Notes: generated by a model not told the origin, from the sequence alone. DNA of 64,000 nt from Phenylobacterium sp. (GCF_004299445.1 NZ_SCTC01000037.1:248001-312000); one strand, 5' to 3'; positions 1-9,480 are shown, numbered from the stretch's first letter. Translations and numbers: made by a program.

Positions 1-438
1 GCCGTCCAGAAGGGGACCTGGCTGGGCTTCGACATCTACAACACCGACTACACCCAGGCCGAGGGCAAGAAGAACGGCGAGCTGGAGGACAACCTGCGCA
101 AGGACCGCGAGATCGGCGGGATCCAGCGCGAGAACTACCGCAAGGCGCTGAAGGCCGGCGCGCGGATGATCTTCTCCAGCGACGCGGGCGTGTATCCGCA
201 CGGCCTGAACGCCAAGCAGTTCGAGGTGATGGTCCGCTTCGGCGCGACGCCGCTCCAGGCGATCCAGTCGGCCACAGTGAATTCGGCTGAGGCCCTGGGC
301 TGGCAGAACGACGTGGGCCAGGTGGCCAAGGGCTTCTGGGGCGACCTCGTCGGCGTCCAGGGCGATCCTCTGGCCGACGTCACGGTGCTGGAGAAGCCGG
401 TGTTCGTGATGAAGGGCGGCGAGGTGGCCCGGCGCTAG
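1..438 (+). CDS. Amidohydrolase family protein, 3' end only
   Basis: The reading frame is open from base 1 and ends at 438, leaving the last 145 residues of a metal-dependent amidohydrolase of the imidazolonepropionase/prolidase-like group. The stretch SSDAGVYPHG carries the Asp that, in this TIM-barrel family, is the last metal/catalytic ligand. It is followed by the usual helix with ATVNSAEALG and the C-terminal small-domain signature GDLVGVQGDPLADV, which closes the composite beta-sandwich. The start, signal peptide and the HxH metal motif lie outside the window, so substrate and cell location cannot be judged; many relatives in Caulobacterales are secreted peptidase-like enzymes. The stop is only 9 bases from the stop of the convergent regulator gene. 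Confidence 0.85.
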   Translation, partial: AVQKGTWLGFDIYNTDYTQAEGKKNGELEDNLRKDREIGGIQRENYRKALKAGARMIFSSDAGVYPHGLNAKQFEVMVRFGATPLQAIQSATVNSAEALGWQNDVGQVAKGFWGDLVGVQGDPLADVTVLEKPVFVMKGGEVARR

Positions 439-447
439 CCAGGACGC

Positions 448-1200
448 CTACTCGGCCACCTCGGGCAGCAGCGTCGCGAAGTGCTGCTCCACCGCGGCGT
501 AGCACTCGCAGGCGACCCGCTCGAGGCCGCGGCGGTCCACCACTTCAACGCGCCCGCGATGTGTACGGATGAGGCCGCGGGCCTGGAGCTCGCCGGTGAC
601 CGTGGTGACCGTCGAACGTTGAACGCCCAGCATCTCGGCCAGCGACTCGTGGGTCAGGTGTATGACGCCGTGGCCGGCGCGGTCGTGGACGGCCAGCAGC
701 CAGCGGGCGCACCGCTCATCCACGCGGTGCAGGGCGTTGCAGGCCACCCCCTGCATCATCTGGGCGAGCAGGCTGTCGGCATAGCGGGAGAACAGGTCGC
801 CGAACCGCGGCGAGCCGGTCTTGGCCGCCTCCAGGTGGCTGGTGGAGATGGCGTAGGCGTCGCCGGGAAGCTGCACCACGGCGCGCCCGTAGGCAGGCTT
901 GTGGCCCTCGCTGACGATCCCGCCGACGGCGCCTTCGCGGCCGATGGTGGCGGCCTCAACCTCGCGGCCGTCGCGGGTGACGATCAGCAGCGAGGCCATC
1001 GTCCGGTGGCAGGGGAAATAGGTGGTGACCACGTCGTCCCCGGGCTCGAACAGCACCTGGCCCCGCTTCAGCGCCACGGGCTCCAGGTGGGGTTTGAGCA
1101 CCTCCAGGTCTCGGGGCGCGAGCGCCGCCAGCAGCCGGTTCGAGCGGTGGCCCGTGTCGCGAGCGCCGATGTCGCGCCCGGGGGCGAAGGACGTGTTCAT
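448..1200 (-). CDS. Crp/Fnr-family transcriptional regulator
   Basis: 250-residue regulator with an N-terminal cyclic-nucleotide-binding beta-roll fold (about residues 25-140, with the typical GQVLFEPGD turn) and a C-terminal winged helix-turn-helix. The recognition region reads LTHESLAEMLGVQRSTVT followed by the wing LIRTHRGRVEV. There is no FNR-type N-terminal cysteine cluster, so iron-sulphur oxygen sensing is unlikely. This subgroup is present in many copies in Caulobacterales and its ligand is generally unknown. I chose the ATG at 1200 because GGGGA lies 8 bases upstream; an in-frame TTG at 1236 would add 12 residues. It lies 69 bases downstream of the acyl-CoA dehydrogenase gene on the same strand. 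Confidence 0.85.
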   Translation of the reverse strand: MNTSFAPGRDIGARDTGHRSNRLLAALAPRDLEVLKPHLEPVALKRGQVLFEPGDDVVTTYFPCHRTMASLLIVTRDGREVEAATIGREGAVGGIVSEGHKPAYGRAVVQLPGDAYAISTSHLEAAKTGSPRFGDLFSRYADSLLAQMMQGVACNALHRVDERCARWLLAVHDRAGHGVIHLTHESLAEMLGVQRSTVTTVTGELQARGLIRTHRGRVEVVDRRGLERVACECYAAVEQHFATLLPEVAE

Positions 1201-1269
1201 GCGGGACATCCCCATGGCCTGACCATGGGGGGACAACGCCCGAACGGCCGCGCTTGTTGCGTCGGGCCG

Positions 1270-2412
1270 TCAGATCGTGCGGGCCACGACTTCCTTCATG
1301 ATCTCGGACGTCCCGCCGTATATCCGCTGGACGCGGGCGTCCCGCCACAGGCGCGCGATGGGATACTCGTTCATATAGCCCGCGCCGCCGTGCAGCTGCA
1401 GGGCGGCGTCGCAGACCTCCCATTGCAACTCAGTGTGGAACAGCTTGGCGGCCGAGGCTTCGGCGGCGGTCAGCTTGCCTTCCAGGTGGCGCGCGATCGC
1501 CCAGTCCAGGTGCGCCCACCCCGCCTGCAGCCTGGCCTTGAGGCCCGCCAGGGTGAAGCGGGTGTTCTGGAAATCGAAGACCGTCTGGCCGAACGCCTTG
1601 CGCTCCTTGGTGAACTTCACCCCCTCGTCGAACGCCCGCTGGGCGGCGGCCTGCGCCTGCGCCGCGATGCCCAGGCGCTCCTGCGGCAGCTGGGTCATCA
1701 GCTGGGCGAAGCCCTTGCCCTCCTGGCCCAGGCAGTTGGTCACCGGCACGCGCACGTCCTCGAAGAACAGTTCCGAGGTGTCAGCGGCGTGCTGGCCGAT
1801 CTTGTCGAGGTTGCGCCCGCGCTTGAATCCCTCGCGGCTGGCTTCCACCAGGATCAGCGAGATGCCCTTGCCGCCCTGGGTCGGGTCGGTCTTCGCTACG
1901 ACGATGATCAGGTCGGCGTGCTGGCCGTTGGTGATGTAGATCTTCGAGCCGTTGACGACATAGTGGTTCCCGTCGCGGATCGCGGTCGTGCGCACGGCCT
2001 GCAGGTCGGACCCGGTGCCGGGCTCGGTCATGGCGATGGCGGTGATGGCCTCGCCCGAGACCATCTTGGGCAGCCACTCGCGCTTCTGCTCTTCCGAGCC
2101 GTAGTTGACGATGTAGTCGGCGACAATGTCGCTCTGCAGCGTGATGCCGGCCGTGGAGCCTGCGTAGAACAGCTCCTCCGAGATCACCGCGTTGTAGCGG
2201 AAGTCGAGACCCAGGCCGCCGTACTCGGCCGGCACGCCGGGGCACAGCAGCCCCGCTTCGCCGCAGGCCAGCCAGAACTCGCGACCGATGATCCCCTCGC
2301 TCTCCCAGCGGTCGAGGTTGGGGGTCAGTTCACGCTCGTAGAACTTCCGCACCTGGTCGCGGAAGAGGTTCAGGTCCTCGTCGAAGACGGGGCGGGCGGA
2401 CATGTCGATCAT
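1270..2412 (-). CDS. Acyl-CoA dehydrogenase, long-chain (LCAD)-like
   Basis: 380-residue flavoprotein catalysing alpha,beta-dehydrogenation of acyl-CoA in beta-oxidation. The N-terminal helical domain is followed by the FAD-binding beta domain with MTEPGTGSDL (about residues 129-138) and the C-terminal helical domain with RKAFGQ. The C-terminal loop reads YGGTSE: the Glu used as base in medium-chain enzymes is Gly here. By analogy with LCAD and isovaleryl-CoA dehydrogenase the base is then probably Glu263 in helix G (FDEGVKF); this is inference from remembered alignments. The length matches the family. A dienoyl-CoA-reductase-like SDR at 12.1-13.0 kb may act in the same pathway, but the genes are not linked. 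Confidence 0.92.
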   Translation of the reverse strand: MIDMSARPVFDEDLNLFRDQVRKFYERELTPNLDRWESEGIIGREFWLACGEAGLLCPGVPAEYGGLGLDFRYNAVISEELFYAGSTAGITLQSDIVADYIVNYGSEEQKREWLPKMVSGEAITAIAMTEPGTGSDLQAVRTTAIRDGNHYVVNGSKIYITNGQHADLIIVVAKTDPTQGGKGISLILVEASREGFKRGRNLDKIGQHAADTSELFFEDVRVPVTNCLGQEGKGFAQLMTQLPQERLGIAAQAQAAAQRAFDEGVKFTKERKAFGQTVFDFQNTRFTLAGLKARLQAGWAHLDWAIARHLEGKLTAAEASAAKLFHTELQWEVCDAALQLHGGAGYMNEYPIARLWRDARVQRIYGGTSEIMKEVVARTI

Positions 2413-2497
2413 GAGGCGGATCCCGGTGTTCAGCCGTCAGTTAACGCGGTGACGTTGGGGACGGAAACGTCCTTTCCCACCCAGTGGGAAGGCGGGA

Positions 2498-3157
2498 TCA
2501 AACCTCGCACGCCGCCAGGATCTCGGCGCGGAGTTCGGGGATGCCCGTGCCCTTCTCGGAGGACGTGGCGGCGACCCGCGGGAAGGCTGCCGGGCGCTTG
2601 GCGATCTTTCGAAGGGTCTCGGCCACCACCTGGTTGACGTCGCGCTGACTGCGCAGCTTGTCGGTCTTGGTCAGCACGATCTGATAGCTTACGGCGGCGA
2701 GGTCGAACGCCTCCATGGCCTCCAGGTCGACGTCCTTCAGTCCGTGGCGGCTATCGATCAGCAGGTAGGCGCGCTTCAGGTTCGGGCGCCCGCGCAGATA
2801 GGCGCGACCCAGGTTCTGGAACTTGTTCTTCTCGCCGCGGCCCACCTTGGCGAAACCGTAACCGGGCAGGTCGACCAGCCGCAGAGTCTCGTCGGCCACG
2901 AAGAAGTTGATCTCGCGGGTGCGGCCGGGCGCGGTCGAGGCGCGCGCCAGGTGGGTGCGGCCGGTGACGGCGTTGATGAGTGAGCTCTTGCCCACGTTGG
3001 AGCGGCCGGCGAACGCCACCTCGGGCAGGTCGGCGGGCGGCAGGCCGGTCATGGCCACCGCGCCCATCATGAAGGTCACCGGGTGCGCGAAGAACACCCG
3101 CGCCGCCTCCAGCGCCTCGTCGTCGAACGTCGGCTCGGGCGCGAGGGCGTCGGTCAC
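2498..3157 (-). CDS. yihA: Ribosome biogenesis GTP-binding protein EngB/YihA/YsxC
   Basis: 219-residue TRAFAC-class GTPase that assists assembly of the large ribosomal subunit. Visible GTPase motifs are G1 [10 protein letters not shown] (residues 51-60), the switch I region [11 protein letters not shown]3 DLPGYG, G4 TKTD and G5 SSEKGTG. The extra N-terminal tail of about 25 residues is usual in alphaproteobacteria. The start ATG overlaps the yidC stop by four bases (ATGA), so the two are probably translationally coupled. Gene order rpmH-rnpA-yidC-engB is a classic conserved block in this group. Confidence 0.96.
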   Translation of the reverse strand: MTDALAPEPTFDDEALEAARVFFAHPVTFMMGAVAMTGLPPADLPEVAFAGRSNVGKSSLINAVTGRTHLARASTAPGRTREINFFVADETLRLVDLPGYGFAKVGRGEKNKFQNLGRAYLRGRPNLKRAYLLIDSRHGLKDVDLEAMEAFDLAAVSYQIVLTKTDKLRSQRDVNQVVAETLRKIAKRPAAFPRVAATSSEKGTGIPELRAEILAACEV

Positions 3158-4959
3158 CCCACGCCCTCGGGCTTGGGCTTACCCGTCACCTTGCGGATGA
3201 TCTGGTCGATCGGGTTGTCCACCTTGAACCGGCGCATGATCACGTACTGCTGCAGCACCGTCAGGCAGTTCGACCACGTGTAGTAGACCAGCAGGCCGAT
3301 GGCGAACTGAGCCATGATGAAGGTGAAGAGCAGCGGCATGAACTGGAAGATCCGCTGCTGCACCGGATCGGGCGCCGGCGGGCTCATCGAGGTCGTGAGC
3401 CAGGTGGTGAAGCCGTACAGGATCGGCAGCACGCCGATGTGCAGGAAGCCGGGGGGCGAACCGTAGGCGAACAGGCTGCCCATCAGCGGCAGCGTGCCCG
3501 GATCCCAGGGGATAAGGCCGAACAGGTTGAACACCGTCGTCGGGTCGGGCGCCGACAGGTCCTTGATGTAGCCGACGAACGGCGCGTGCCGCATGTCGAT
3601 CTCGAGCTGCAGCACCTTGAAGAGCGCGAAGAACACCGGAATCTGCAGGAAGATCGGCAGACAGCCGGCCAGCGGGTTGACCTTCTCGCGCTGATACAGC
3701 GCCAGCAGCTCCTGCTGCTGTTTCTGCGGGTCGTCCTTGTACTTGGCGCGCAGCTCCTCCATCGCCGGCTGCACCTTCTTCATCTTCGTCATCGACTCGT
3801 ACTGCTTGTTGGCGAGCGGGAAGAAGACGAGACGCACGATGACGGTAAGCGCCAGGATGGCCAGGCCGAAGTTGCCGACGTAGCCGTACAGCCACGACAG
3901 CAGCCCGAAGATCGGGCGGGTCAGGAACCAGAACATGCCCCAGTCCAGCGCCTCGTCCAGGTGGGCGATGCCCAGGTTGTCCTGGTAGGCCTCCAGCACC
4001 GGGCGCTGTTTGGCGCCGGCGAAGATTCGGGTGGTCTCAGTGATCTGGCGACCTGCGGCGATGGTGCGCACCTGGCCGTCGAACTTGGCGTCGAGAATGT
4101 TGGCGGTGGGGGCCTTGGTCAGGCGGAACTGGCCGTCGATCTGGCTCTTCTGATCGGGGATCAGCGCCGTCAGCCAGTAGTGGTCGGTGATGCCGACCCA
4201 GCCGCCCGTGGATGTGTAGGTCGGGCTCGAGCCGTCTTTCTGCCACTTGGCGTACTTGAGCGGCCGGCGCTTGCCTTCCAGCCAGCCGGCGCCGCCCTCG
4301 TGGATCACCCCGTTCTTGCCCAGGCTGGGCGGCACGCCCTGGCGCTGGACCGATCCATAGGGGCGCAGCGTGACCGGCATGCCCGACGTGTTGGCCACGG
4401 TGTCGGCGACCGTGAACATGTACTTGTCGTCGACCGAAATCACCCGCGTGAAGGTCAGGCCCTGGCCATTGGCGTAGGTCAGGGTTACGGGCTGGCCGGG
4501 CGCGAGCTTCGAGCCGCTGGCCAGCGTCCAGAGCGTGTTCGGCCCAGGCATGCCGACGACATTGGCGCCCACCCAGCCCAGCTCGGCGAACATGGCGTAC
4601 TGCGTGCCGTCGGGCCGCAGCAGCTCGACCGGCGGCGAGTTCTTGTCGAGCGTCTGGCGGTACTGGACCAGATAGAGATCGTCGAGGCGCGCGCCGCGCA
4701 GCGACAGCGAGCCTTTCAAGGCCGGCGTGTCGATCGGCACACGGGCCGTGGCGGCCACGGCGGCCTCACGAGTGACCACCTGTGACATCTGCGGCGCATT
4801 GGGCGCGGCGGTCGAGACGGCGGCGGCGGGCGCCTGGCGCGCGCGCTCCTCCATGGCCCGCTTGGTCTGCGGCTCGATGACGAAGATCTGGTAGACCAGA
4901 AGCAGGAGCGCCGCCGCCACGAAGAAGATGATCGTGTTGCGGGTGTTGTCGTCGCGCAT
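3154..4959 (-). CDS. yidC: Membrane protein insertase YidC
   Basis: 601-residue inner-membrane insertase of the YidC/Oxa1/Alb3 family, working alone or with SecYEG and needed for respiratory complexes and ATP synthase. It starts with a signal-anchor helix (residues 9-27), followed by a large periplasmic beta-sandwich domain (about 60-340) as in Gram-negative YidC. The conserved five-helix insertase domain spans about 365-585, and the cytoplasmic C1 region contains [21 protein letters not shown] basic C-terminal tail follows. Length and architecture are normal for alphaproteobacteria. The stop overlaps the engB start; rnpA lies 39 bases upstream. Confidence 0.97.
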   Translation of the reverse strand: MRDDNTRNTIIFFVAAALLLLVYQIFVIEPQTKRAMEERARQAPAAAVSTAAPNAPQMSQVVTREAAVAATARVPIDTPALKGSLSLRGARLDDLYLVQYRQTLDKNSPPVELLRPDGTQYAMFAELGWVGANVVGMPGPNTLWTLASGSKLAPGQPVTLTYANGQGLTFTRVISVDDKYMFTVADTVANTSGMPVTLRPYGSVQRQGVPPSLGKNGVIHEGGAGWLEGKRRPLKYAKWQKDGSSPTYTSTGGWVGITDHYWLTALIPDQKSQIDGQFRLTKAPTANILDAKFDGQVRTIAAGRQITETTRIFAGAKQRPVLEAYQDNLGIAHLDEALDWGMFWFLTRPIFGLLSWLYGYVGNFGLAILALTVIVRLVFFPLANKQYESMTKMKKVQPAMEELRAKYKDDPQKQQQELLALYQREKVNPLAGCLPIFLQIPVFFALFKVLQLEIDMRHAPFVGYIKDLSAPDPTTVFNLFGLIPWDPGTLPLMGSLFAYGSPPGFLHIGVLPILYGFTTWLTTSMSPPAPDPVQQRIFQFMPLLFTFIMAQFAIGLLVYYTWSNCLTVLQQYVIMRRFKVDNPIDQIIRKVTGKPKPEGVG

Positions 4960-4998
4960 GGAACGCAGGTTTCCGTCGGAGAGAAGGGCGAGGCCGGG

Positions 4999-5367
4999 CT
5001 ACAGGTGGTGAGCCGCACGGTCGGGGGCGAGCCTTATCAGCGCGGTTTTCACATCGTCAAGGAGACGGTCCCACGGCCGGCTGATGGCGCCGCCCCTGGC
5101 GATGATCACATAGTCGACGCCGGGAGCCCCGTGGAGGGGCAGCATGAGGCGCGCCGCCTCACGCATCCGACGCTTGGCCCGGTTGCGCTCGACGGCGCCT
5201 CCGATGCGCTTGGTGGCGGTAAACCCGACCCGCACCCGGGGGTCATCGTCGCCGCGCGGGCGCGCCTGAACGACGACAGCCCCCTTCGCATGCGAGGGGG
5301 CTTTGGCGCAGGCGAGGAACTCGCTGCGCTTGGTCAATCTGGAAATGGTCGGTTTGGCGTCCGTCAC
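4999..5367 (-). CDS. rnpA: Ribonuclease P protein component
   Basis: 122-residue basic protein that binds the RNase P RNA and helps cleave tRNA 5' leaders. The diagnostic motif is ERNRAKRRMREAARL (the RNR box) after the beta-strand VRVGFTATKRIGGAV, and the N-terminus begins with the usual RLTKRSEFL. It starts 27 bases after the rpmH stop, as in nearly all bacteria, and shares that operon's promoter. The yidD gene that often sits between rnpA and yidC is absent; only 39 bases separate them. Confidence 0.95.
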   Translation of the reverse strand: MTDAKPTISRLTKRSEFLACAKAPSHAKGAVVVQARPRGDDDPRVRVGFTATKRIGGAVERNRAKRRMREAARLMLPLHGAPGVDYVIIARGGAISRPWDRLLDDVKTALIRLAPDRAAHHL

Positions 5368-5394
5368 CCGGACACCTTAGGGCAACGCTTGAGC

Positions 5395-5529
5395 TTAGGC
5401 GCTCAGGCGCTTGCGGCCCTTGGCGCGACGGCGCGCCAGGATCTTCTGACCATTCTTCGTGGACATGCGCAGGCGGAAGCCGTGACGGCGCGCACGCACC
5501 AGGCGAGACGGTTGGAAAGTGCGCTTCAC
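5395..5529 (-). CDS. rpmH: 50S ribosomal protein L34
   Basis: 44-residue L34, identical in plan to the family: [20 protein letters not shown] at the start and [14 protein letters not shown] at the end. The start is a GTG at 5529; the open frame extends further upstream, but the longer N-terminus is Pro-rich and not conserved and overlaps the promoter. The 44-residue product is the canonical length. A GGAG sequence lies about 10 bases before the GTG. It is the first gene of the rpmH-rnpA-yidC-engB block. Confidence 0.95.
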   Translation of the reverse strand: MKRTFQPSRLVRARRHGFRLRMSTKNGQKILARRRAKGRKRLSA

Positions 5530-5562
5530 GAGGAAAGCTCCGGGTCGAAAATCGAGCGGCGG

Positions 5563-5591
5563 TGGATAGTGGAAGGGCGGGGGGCTGTCAA
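5563..5591 (-). promoter_or_regulatory. Sigma-70-type promoter of rpmH operon
   Basis: On the minus strand a perfect -35 hexamer TTGACA (5591-5586) is followed after exactly 17 bases by TATCCA (5568-5563), a fair -10 box. The start of transcription would fall around 5556, giving a leader of about 27 bases before the rpmH GTG. Position and quality fit a strong housekeeping promoter for rpmH-rnpA-yidC-engB. No second element was seen. Confidence 0.65.
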
Positions 5592-5605
5592 CCACCTCGG
5601 GCCGG

Positions 5606-6355
5606 CTACTCCGCCAGAGTCATCACCAGCGGTCCGCGACGGGTAGCCACCAGCGTGTGCTCGTACTGGACCGTGGGTTCGCCGCCGGGAGGCCGAAGGG
5701 TCCAGCCGTCGCCCACCTCATCGACCCAGTCCGCGCCCAGCGACAGGAACGGCTCCAGGGTGAAGACCAGGCCTTCGGTGATCTTGCGGCGGTCAGAACG
5801 GTCGACCCAGGTGGCGATCTCGGTGGGCTCCTCGTGCAGCGAGGCGCCGACCCCGTGGCTGGCGAGGTTCCGGACCAGGCTGTAGCCGTTGCGGCGCGCA
5901 AAGGCCTCGATCTCGCGGCCGGGGGCGTTGAGGTCGGCGCCTGGGCGCACGGCGCGGATGCCGGTCCACAACGCGCGCCGACCGTCGCGGCACAGGCGCT
6001 CGACCCGCTTGGTCACCGGCGGCACGGCGAACGAGGCCCCCGTGTCGCCGAAGAAGCCGTCCAGCTCGGCCGAGACGTCGATGTTGATCAGGTCGCCGGC
6101 CTGGATCACCCGGTCTCCCGGGATGCCGTGCGCCACGTCGGGCCCCACCGAGATGCAGGTGGCGCCGGGGAAGTCGTAGGTGAGCTCGGGCGCCGAGCGG
6201 GCGCCGCCGGCCTCCAGCATCGCTCGGCCCAGCTGGTCCAGCTCGCGGGTGGTCATGCCGGGCTCCAGCGCCTCGCCCATCGCCTTCAGGGTACGCGCCA
6301 CGAGGCGTCCGGCGGCCTTCAGCTTGTCGAGCTGATCTTCATTCTCGATCGTCAT
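5606..6355 (-). CDS. map: Methionine aminopeptidase, type I
   Basis: 249-residue pita-bread-fold metallopeptidase that removes the initiator Met from new proteins. The metal ligands are visible: the two Asp in [19 protein letters not shown], the His in [13 protein letters not shown], and the two Glu in FTLEPF and VQYEHT. The length is that of bacterial type Ia enzymes without an N-terminal zinc domain. I chose the ATG at 6355 ([13 protein letters not shown]) because the upstream extension of 24 residues is Ala-rich and unlike the family. Confidence 0.95.
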   Translation of the reverse strand: MTIENEDQLDKLKAAGRLVARTLKAMGEALEPGMTTRELDQLGRAMLEAGGARSAPELTYDFPGATCISVGPDVAHGIPGDRVIQAGDLINIDVSAELDGFFGDTGASFAVPPVTKRVERLCRDGRRALWTGIRAVRPGADLNAPGREIEAFARRNGYSLVRNLASHGVGASLHEEPTEIATWVDRSDRRKITEGLVFTLEPFLSLGADWVDEVGDGWTLRPPGGEPTVQYEHTLVATRRGPLVMTLAE

Positions 6356-6450
6356 GGTCCGATCCTGACGCAAGTCGGCCCGCGGCCCAAGCCCGCTTGC
6401 CGTCGCAGCCGCGGCTTCCATAGTCACGCCCGGAAAAGCCGGAGATGGCG

Positions 6451-7671
6451 ATGCGATTCCTTCTGATCCTGGCCGCGGTGCTGGGGCTGGCCGCGCCGGC
6501 CCTGGCCCAGACGCCCACTGACACCCGCGCGCTGCTGGCGGCCAATACCCGGGCGTTCGAGCTCACGGCGGAAGGGATCAAGGGGCCGGGCGCGGACTTC
6601 CTCCTGGCTCAGACCGAGCGGGCCCAGTTTCTGCTGATGGGCGAGAACCATCACGACCGCGACACCCCGCGGTTCGCCGGCGCCCTGTTCAACCGGCTGC
6701 AGCGCGAACGGGGCTTCCGCTATCTGGCGGTCGAGCAGGACCCGCTGGCCATCGACGCGGTCAACGGCATGAAGGGCGACCTCGGCAAGATCGCGGCGCT
6801 GGCCAGGCGCTATCCGTCGCACATCGGCTTCGCCTCGGATGACGACCTGCGGCTGCTGGCCGAGGTGAGCAAGGGCTCGCGACCCGGCGATCCTGTGCTG
6901 TGGGGCCTGGAGCAGGCCCAGGGGGCGACCCGCTATCTGGAGGAGCTGGTTGGCCTGGCGCCCCCCCAGACCCGCTCCACGGCCCAGGAGCTATACCAGG
7001 AGGCCAAGAGCAAGGAGACCCGCGCCAACCAGGGCGCCTTCCTGCACGACGATCCGACCACGCTTGCGCGGCTGCAGGCGCTGGAGGCGGCCTATGATCC
7101 CGAGCCCGGTTCGCGCGCCGACCGGCTGTTCACCGGCCTGATCACCAGCGCCGAGATCTATTCGTACAACCGCCGCGCCAACGCCGGCGAGCGGGTGGGC
7201 CTTTACAACAACACCGAGCGCGAGGCGCTCTTCAAGCGGACGTTCCTGGAGAACTATCGCCGCGCGGCGAAGGCCGGCGTTCTGCCCAAGGTGATGTTCA
7301 AGTTCGGCAGCTGGCACATGTACCGCGGCCGCAGCCCGGGCGGGGCCTACACCATCGGCAATTTCGCCCACGAGTTCGCCATCGCGGGTGGGATGGAGGC
7401 TTACGGCGTCGACGTGATCCCGGTGGGCGAGGGTTTCGCCTGGCTGGAGGACGCGCCGTTCCTGGCCCCGCTGTTCCCCGATGGCCCGCCGGCAACCCCT
7501 GTGATGATCGACCTGCGACCCCTGAAGCCCTGGGCGCGCGCCTTCGCCAACCAACTCGAGCCAGCGCGGCAAGCCGAGCTGCGCGACTACATCCACGCCC
7601 ATGATGCGATCATCGTGCTGCCTGGCGGCCGCAAGGCGACCTGGGATCTGACGGGCTTTCCGGTTCCCTAG
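6451..7671 (+). CDS. Secreted GExHH-motif protein, ChaN/erythromycin-esterase-like
   Basis: 406-residue protein with a signal peptide ending at ALAQ (about residue 19), so probably periplasmic or secreted. Near residue 60 it has QFLLMGENHHDRDTPRF, followed later by YLAVEQDPLAI and by FGSWHMYRG close to the C-terminus. A GExxH strand with a downstream His is the hallmark of the EreA/ChaN/TIKI-like superfamily, which includes haem-binding lipoproteins and hydrolases; which branch this belongs to cannot be decided by eye. The ATG at 6451 has GGAG six bases upstream; the in-frame ATG at 6445 is too close to that site. It is divergent from map. Confidence 0.6.
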   Translation: MRFLLILAAVLGLAAPALAQTPTDTRALLAANTRAFELTAEGIKGPGADFLLAQTERAQFLLMGENHHDRDTPRFAGALFNRLQRERGFRYLAVEQDPLAIDAVNGMKGDLGKIAALARRYPSHIGFASDDDLRLLAEVSKGSRPGDPVLWGLEQAQGATRYLEELVGLAPPQTRSTAQELYQEAKSKETRANQGAFLHDDPTTLARLQALEAAYDPEPGSRADRLFTGLITSAEIYSYNRRANAGERVGLYNNTEREALFKRTFLENYRRAAKAGVLPKVMFKFGSWHMYRGRSPGGAYTIGNFAHEFAIAGGMEAYGVDVIPVGEGFAWLEDAPFLAPLFPDGPPATPVMIDLRPLKPWARAFANQLEPARQAELRDYIHAHDAIIVLPGGRKATWDLTGFPVP

Positions 7672-8648
7672 AGATCCGGCCGGATGATCGTCTTGCCCAC
7701 CACCTTGCGCTGGGCCAGCGTCTCGAAAGCCTCGCGCCATTCGGTCAGCGGGTACTCGTGGTCGACGCGTGGGCGGACCTTGCCCTCCTCGGCCAGCTTC
7801 CAGATCGCCTCGTTGTTTTCGCGGCCCTTGTCCGGGAACTGGCGGCCGTACTCGCCGGCGCGCACGCCGTGGACCGAGAAGCCCTTGATCAGCGCGATGT
7901 TGACCGGAAGCGTCGGCAGCCGGCCGCTGGTGAAGCCGATGGAGAGGATGCGGCCGCCGAAGGCGATGCAGCGGATGCTCTCGTCGAACACGTCGCCGCC
8001 CACGGGGTCGTAGATCACGTCAGCTCCGCGGCCGCCGGTGAGCTCCTTCACCCGCTCGCGGAAGCCGCGGGTGACGTTCACGGTGGCGTCGACGTCGTAT
8101 TCCTTCTCGATGGTCGCCAGCTTGTCGTCCGACGCCGAGGCGGCGATCACTTTCGCGCCCAGGAGTTTGGCGTAGTCGACCGCGGCCAGGCCGACGCCGC
8201 CGGCCGCGCCATGCACCAGCACCCACTCTCCCGGCTGGACATTGGCGACGCGGTTCAGCGCCACGTAGGCGGTCAGGTAGGCCACCGGATAGCCCGCGGC
8301 CTCGCCGTAGCTCAGCTTCGCAGGCTTCTTCCGGAGGGTCGCCGCCGGCAGGATGGCGTACTCGGCGAAGCCGCCGCGGCCGCCGGAGCAGACCGCGTCG
8401 CCGATCGCAAAGCCTGTCACGCCTTCGCCCAAGGCGTCCACGTCGCCCGCCAGCTCCATGCCGCCCACAAATGGGATCTCGGGCTTGTGCTGGTGCTCGC
8501 CGCGCGTCTGCATGAGGTCGGGGAAGTTCACCGCGGCCGCGCGCACCCTGATGCGCACCTGGCCGGGGCCGGGCTCGGGGGTGGGGATGTCCTTGACCAC
8601 GCAGCCGCCGTAGTCCGGCAGGAGTTTCTCGACGACCAGGGCGCGCAT
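7668..8648 (-). CDS. NADPH:quinone oxidoreductase family protein (zinc-less MDR)
   Basis: 326-residue medium-chain dehydrogenase/reductase of the quinone oxidoreductase (zeta-crystallin-like) branch. The N-terminal GroES-like domain contains PFVGGMELAGDVDALGEGV, followed by the Rossmann domain with VLVHGAAGGVGLAAVDYAK (about residues 140-160), the NADPH-binding AAGGVG signature. The structural-zinc cysteines of alcohol dehydrogenases are absent. It lies 66 bases downstream of a TetR-type gene on the same strand, suggesting a two-gene unit regulated by it. Its stop overlaps the end of the convergent upstream gene by four bases. Confidence 0.88.
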   Translation of the reverse strand: MRALVVEKLLPDYGGCVVKDIPTPEPGPGQVRIRVRAAAVNFPDLMQTRGEHQHKPEIPFVGGMELAGDVDALGEGVTGFAIGDAVCSGGRGGFAEYAILPAATLRKKPAKLSYGEAAGYPVAYLTAYVALNRVANVQPGEWVLVHGAAGGVGLAAVDYAKLLGAKVIAASASDDKLATIEKEYDVDATVNVTRGFRERVKELTGGRGADVIYDPVGGDVFDESIRCIAFGGRILSIGFTSGRLPTLPVNIALIKGFSVHGVRAGEYGRQFPDKGRENNEAIWKLAEEGKVRPRVDHEYPLTEWREAFETLAQRKVVGKTIIRPDL

Positions 8649-8714
8649 GCGGCTACTCCGTGAGGGCGGAGCCGATACCGTAGATGGCGTTCCGCAAGGG
8701 GACGGAAGGCGGCG

Positions 8715-9338
8715 TCAGCACTTCGCGCCGGGCAGGCCGCGCAGGCCGCCCAGGATCATCTCGACCGTGAAGTCGGCGGCCGCGCCCACGTCGATCGGGC
8801 GGCGCATCAGCATCTTGTCGCAGACCTCGCGGGCCACGCCGATGCAGGCGGCGGTCATGTATTCGGTGTCGCCCAAGGGCCCGCGGCCCTCGTTGATGGC
8901 GTGCTCCAGCGCGTCCTTCACCTCGTTGAAGACAGCGGCCATCTCGGGCGTCTCGCCCTGGATATGCGGCTGCATTTCGCCGGCCGGCCGACGCGCCATC
9001 CAGCTCACGTGCTCGTCGGCCATGAACTCGAAGTAGGCCACGATGGCCTCGCGGACGAAACCATCCAGCGGGCCACCCTTGCTGCGCAGGGCCTTCAGGA
9101 TCGGGGCGAACCGGCGGGCGCCGTCGTCGGCAAGAGCCGCGAACACCTCCTCCTTGGAACGGTAGTAGTTGTAGAACGTCCCGGCCGCGAGGCCGGTGCG
9201 GCGGATGATGTCGCGCACGGTCGCGGCTTCGTAGCCCAGCTCGCCGAACACCTCTCGCGCCGCGTCCAGGATGGCCTGGCGGTTCTGGACCTTCGTCTGC
9301 TCCCGCTTGCCCGCAGGAAGATAGGCGACCTGAGACAT
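8715..9338 (-). CDS. TetR/AcrR-family transcriptional regulator
   Basis: 207-residue one-component repressor. The N-terminal helix-turn-helix reads VRDIIRRTGLAAGTFYNYYR followed by SKEEVFAAL, the standard TetR DNA-binding domain at about residues 22-68; the rest is the variable helical ligand/dimer domain. The second ATG (9338, MSQVAYLP) is preferred over 9359 because GGGAAG lies just upstream of it. It precedes the quinone oxidoreductase gene on the same strand with a 66-base gap, so the oxidoreductase or a related metabolite is the likely regulatory context. Confidence 0.88.
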   Translation of the reverse strand: MSQVAYLPAGKREQTKVQNRQAILDAAREVFGELGYEAATVRDIIRRTGLAAGTFYNYYRSKEEVFAALADDGARRFAPILKALRSKGGPLDGFVREAIVAYFEFMADEHVSWMARRPAGEMQPHIQGETPEMAAVFNEVKDALEHAINEGRGPLGDTEYMTAACIGVAREVCDKMLMRRPIDVGAAADFTVEMILGGLRGLPGAKC

Positions 9339-9411
9339 TCTCTTCCCGACGCAACTCAAAACGTGACGGGTGTCATTCTAGAAGGCCAAGGATGGTTTCC
9401 GCAAACGGAAA

Positions 9412-9433
9412 GGCCGCGCGTCGCCGCGCGGCC
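9412..9433 (-). terminator. Hairpin after the chemoreceptor gene
   Basis: A 9-bp perfect stem (GGCCGCGCG with CGCGCGGCC) and a 4-base loop. On the minus strand it is followed by TTTCC. It lies about 100 bases past the stop of the minus-strand chemoreceptor gene and downstream of the hairpin at 9447-9480, so it is the second of two tandem terminator-like hairpins. Confidence 0.5.
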
Positions 9434-9446
9434 TCCGGATGCGAAA

Positions 9447-9480
9447 GGGCCGGCGCACGTATGGTCCCGTACGCCGGCCC
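9447..9480 (-). terminator. Terminator-like hairpin after the chemoreceptor gene
   Basis: A 9-bp stem (GGGCCGGCG with CGCCGGCCC) and a 16-base loop, followed on the minus strand by TTTCG. It is the first hairpin met by RNA polymerase after the chemoreceptor stop at 9533, about 50 bases away, and probably ends that transcript together with the next hairpin. Confidence 0.55.

Noticed and set aside
481-2637. 718-residue plus-strand frame through the Crp and acyl-CoA dehydrogenase genes
   Set aside because: It is an antisense frame kept open by high GC; no domain and the minus-strand proteins are clearly real.
3439-4785. 448-residue plus-strand frame opposite yidC
   Set aside because: Arg/Gln/Val-rich antisense frame with no motif; yidC is certain.
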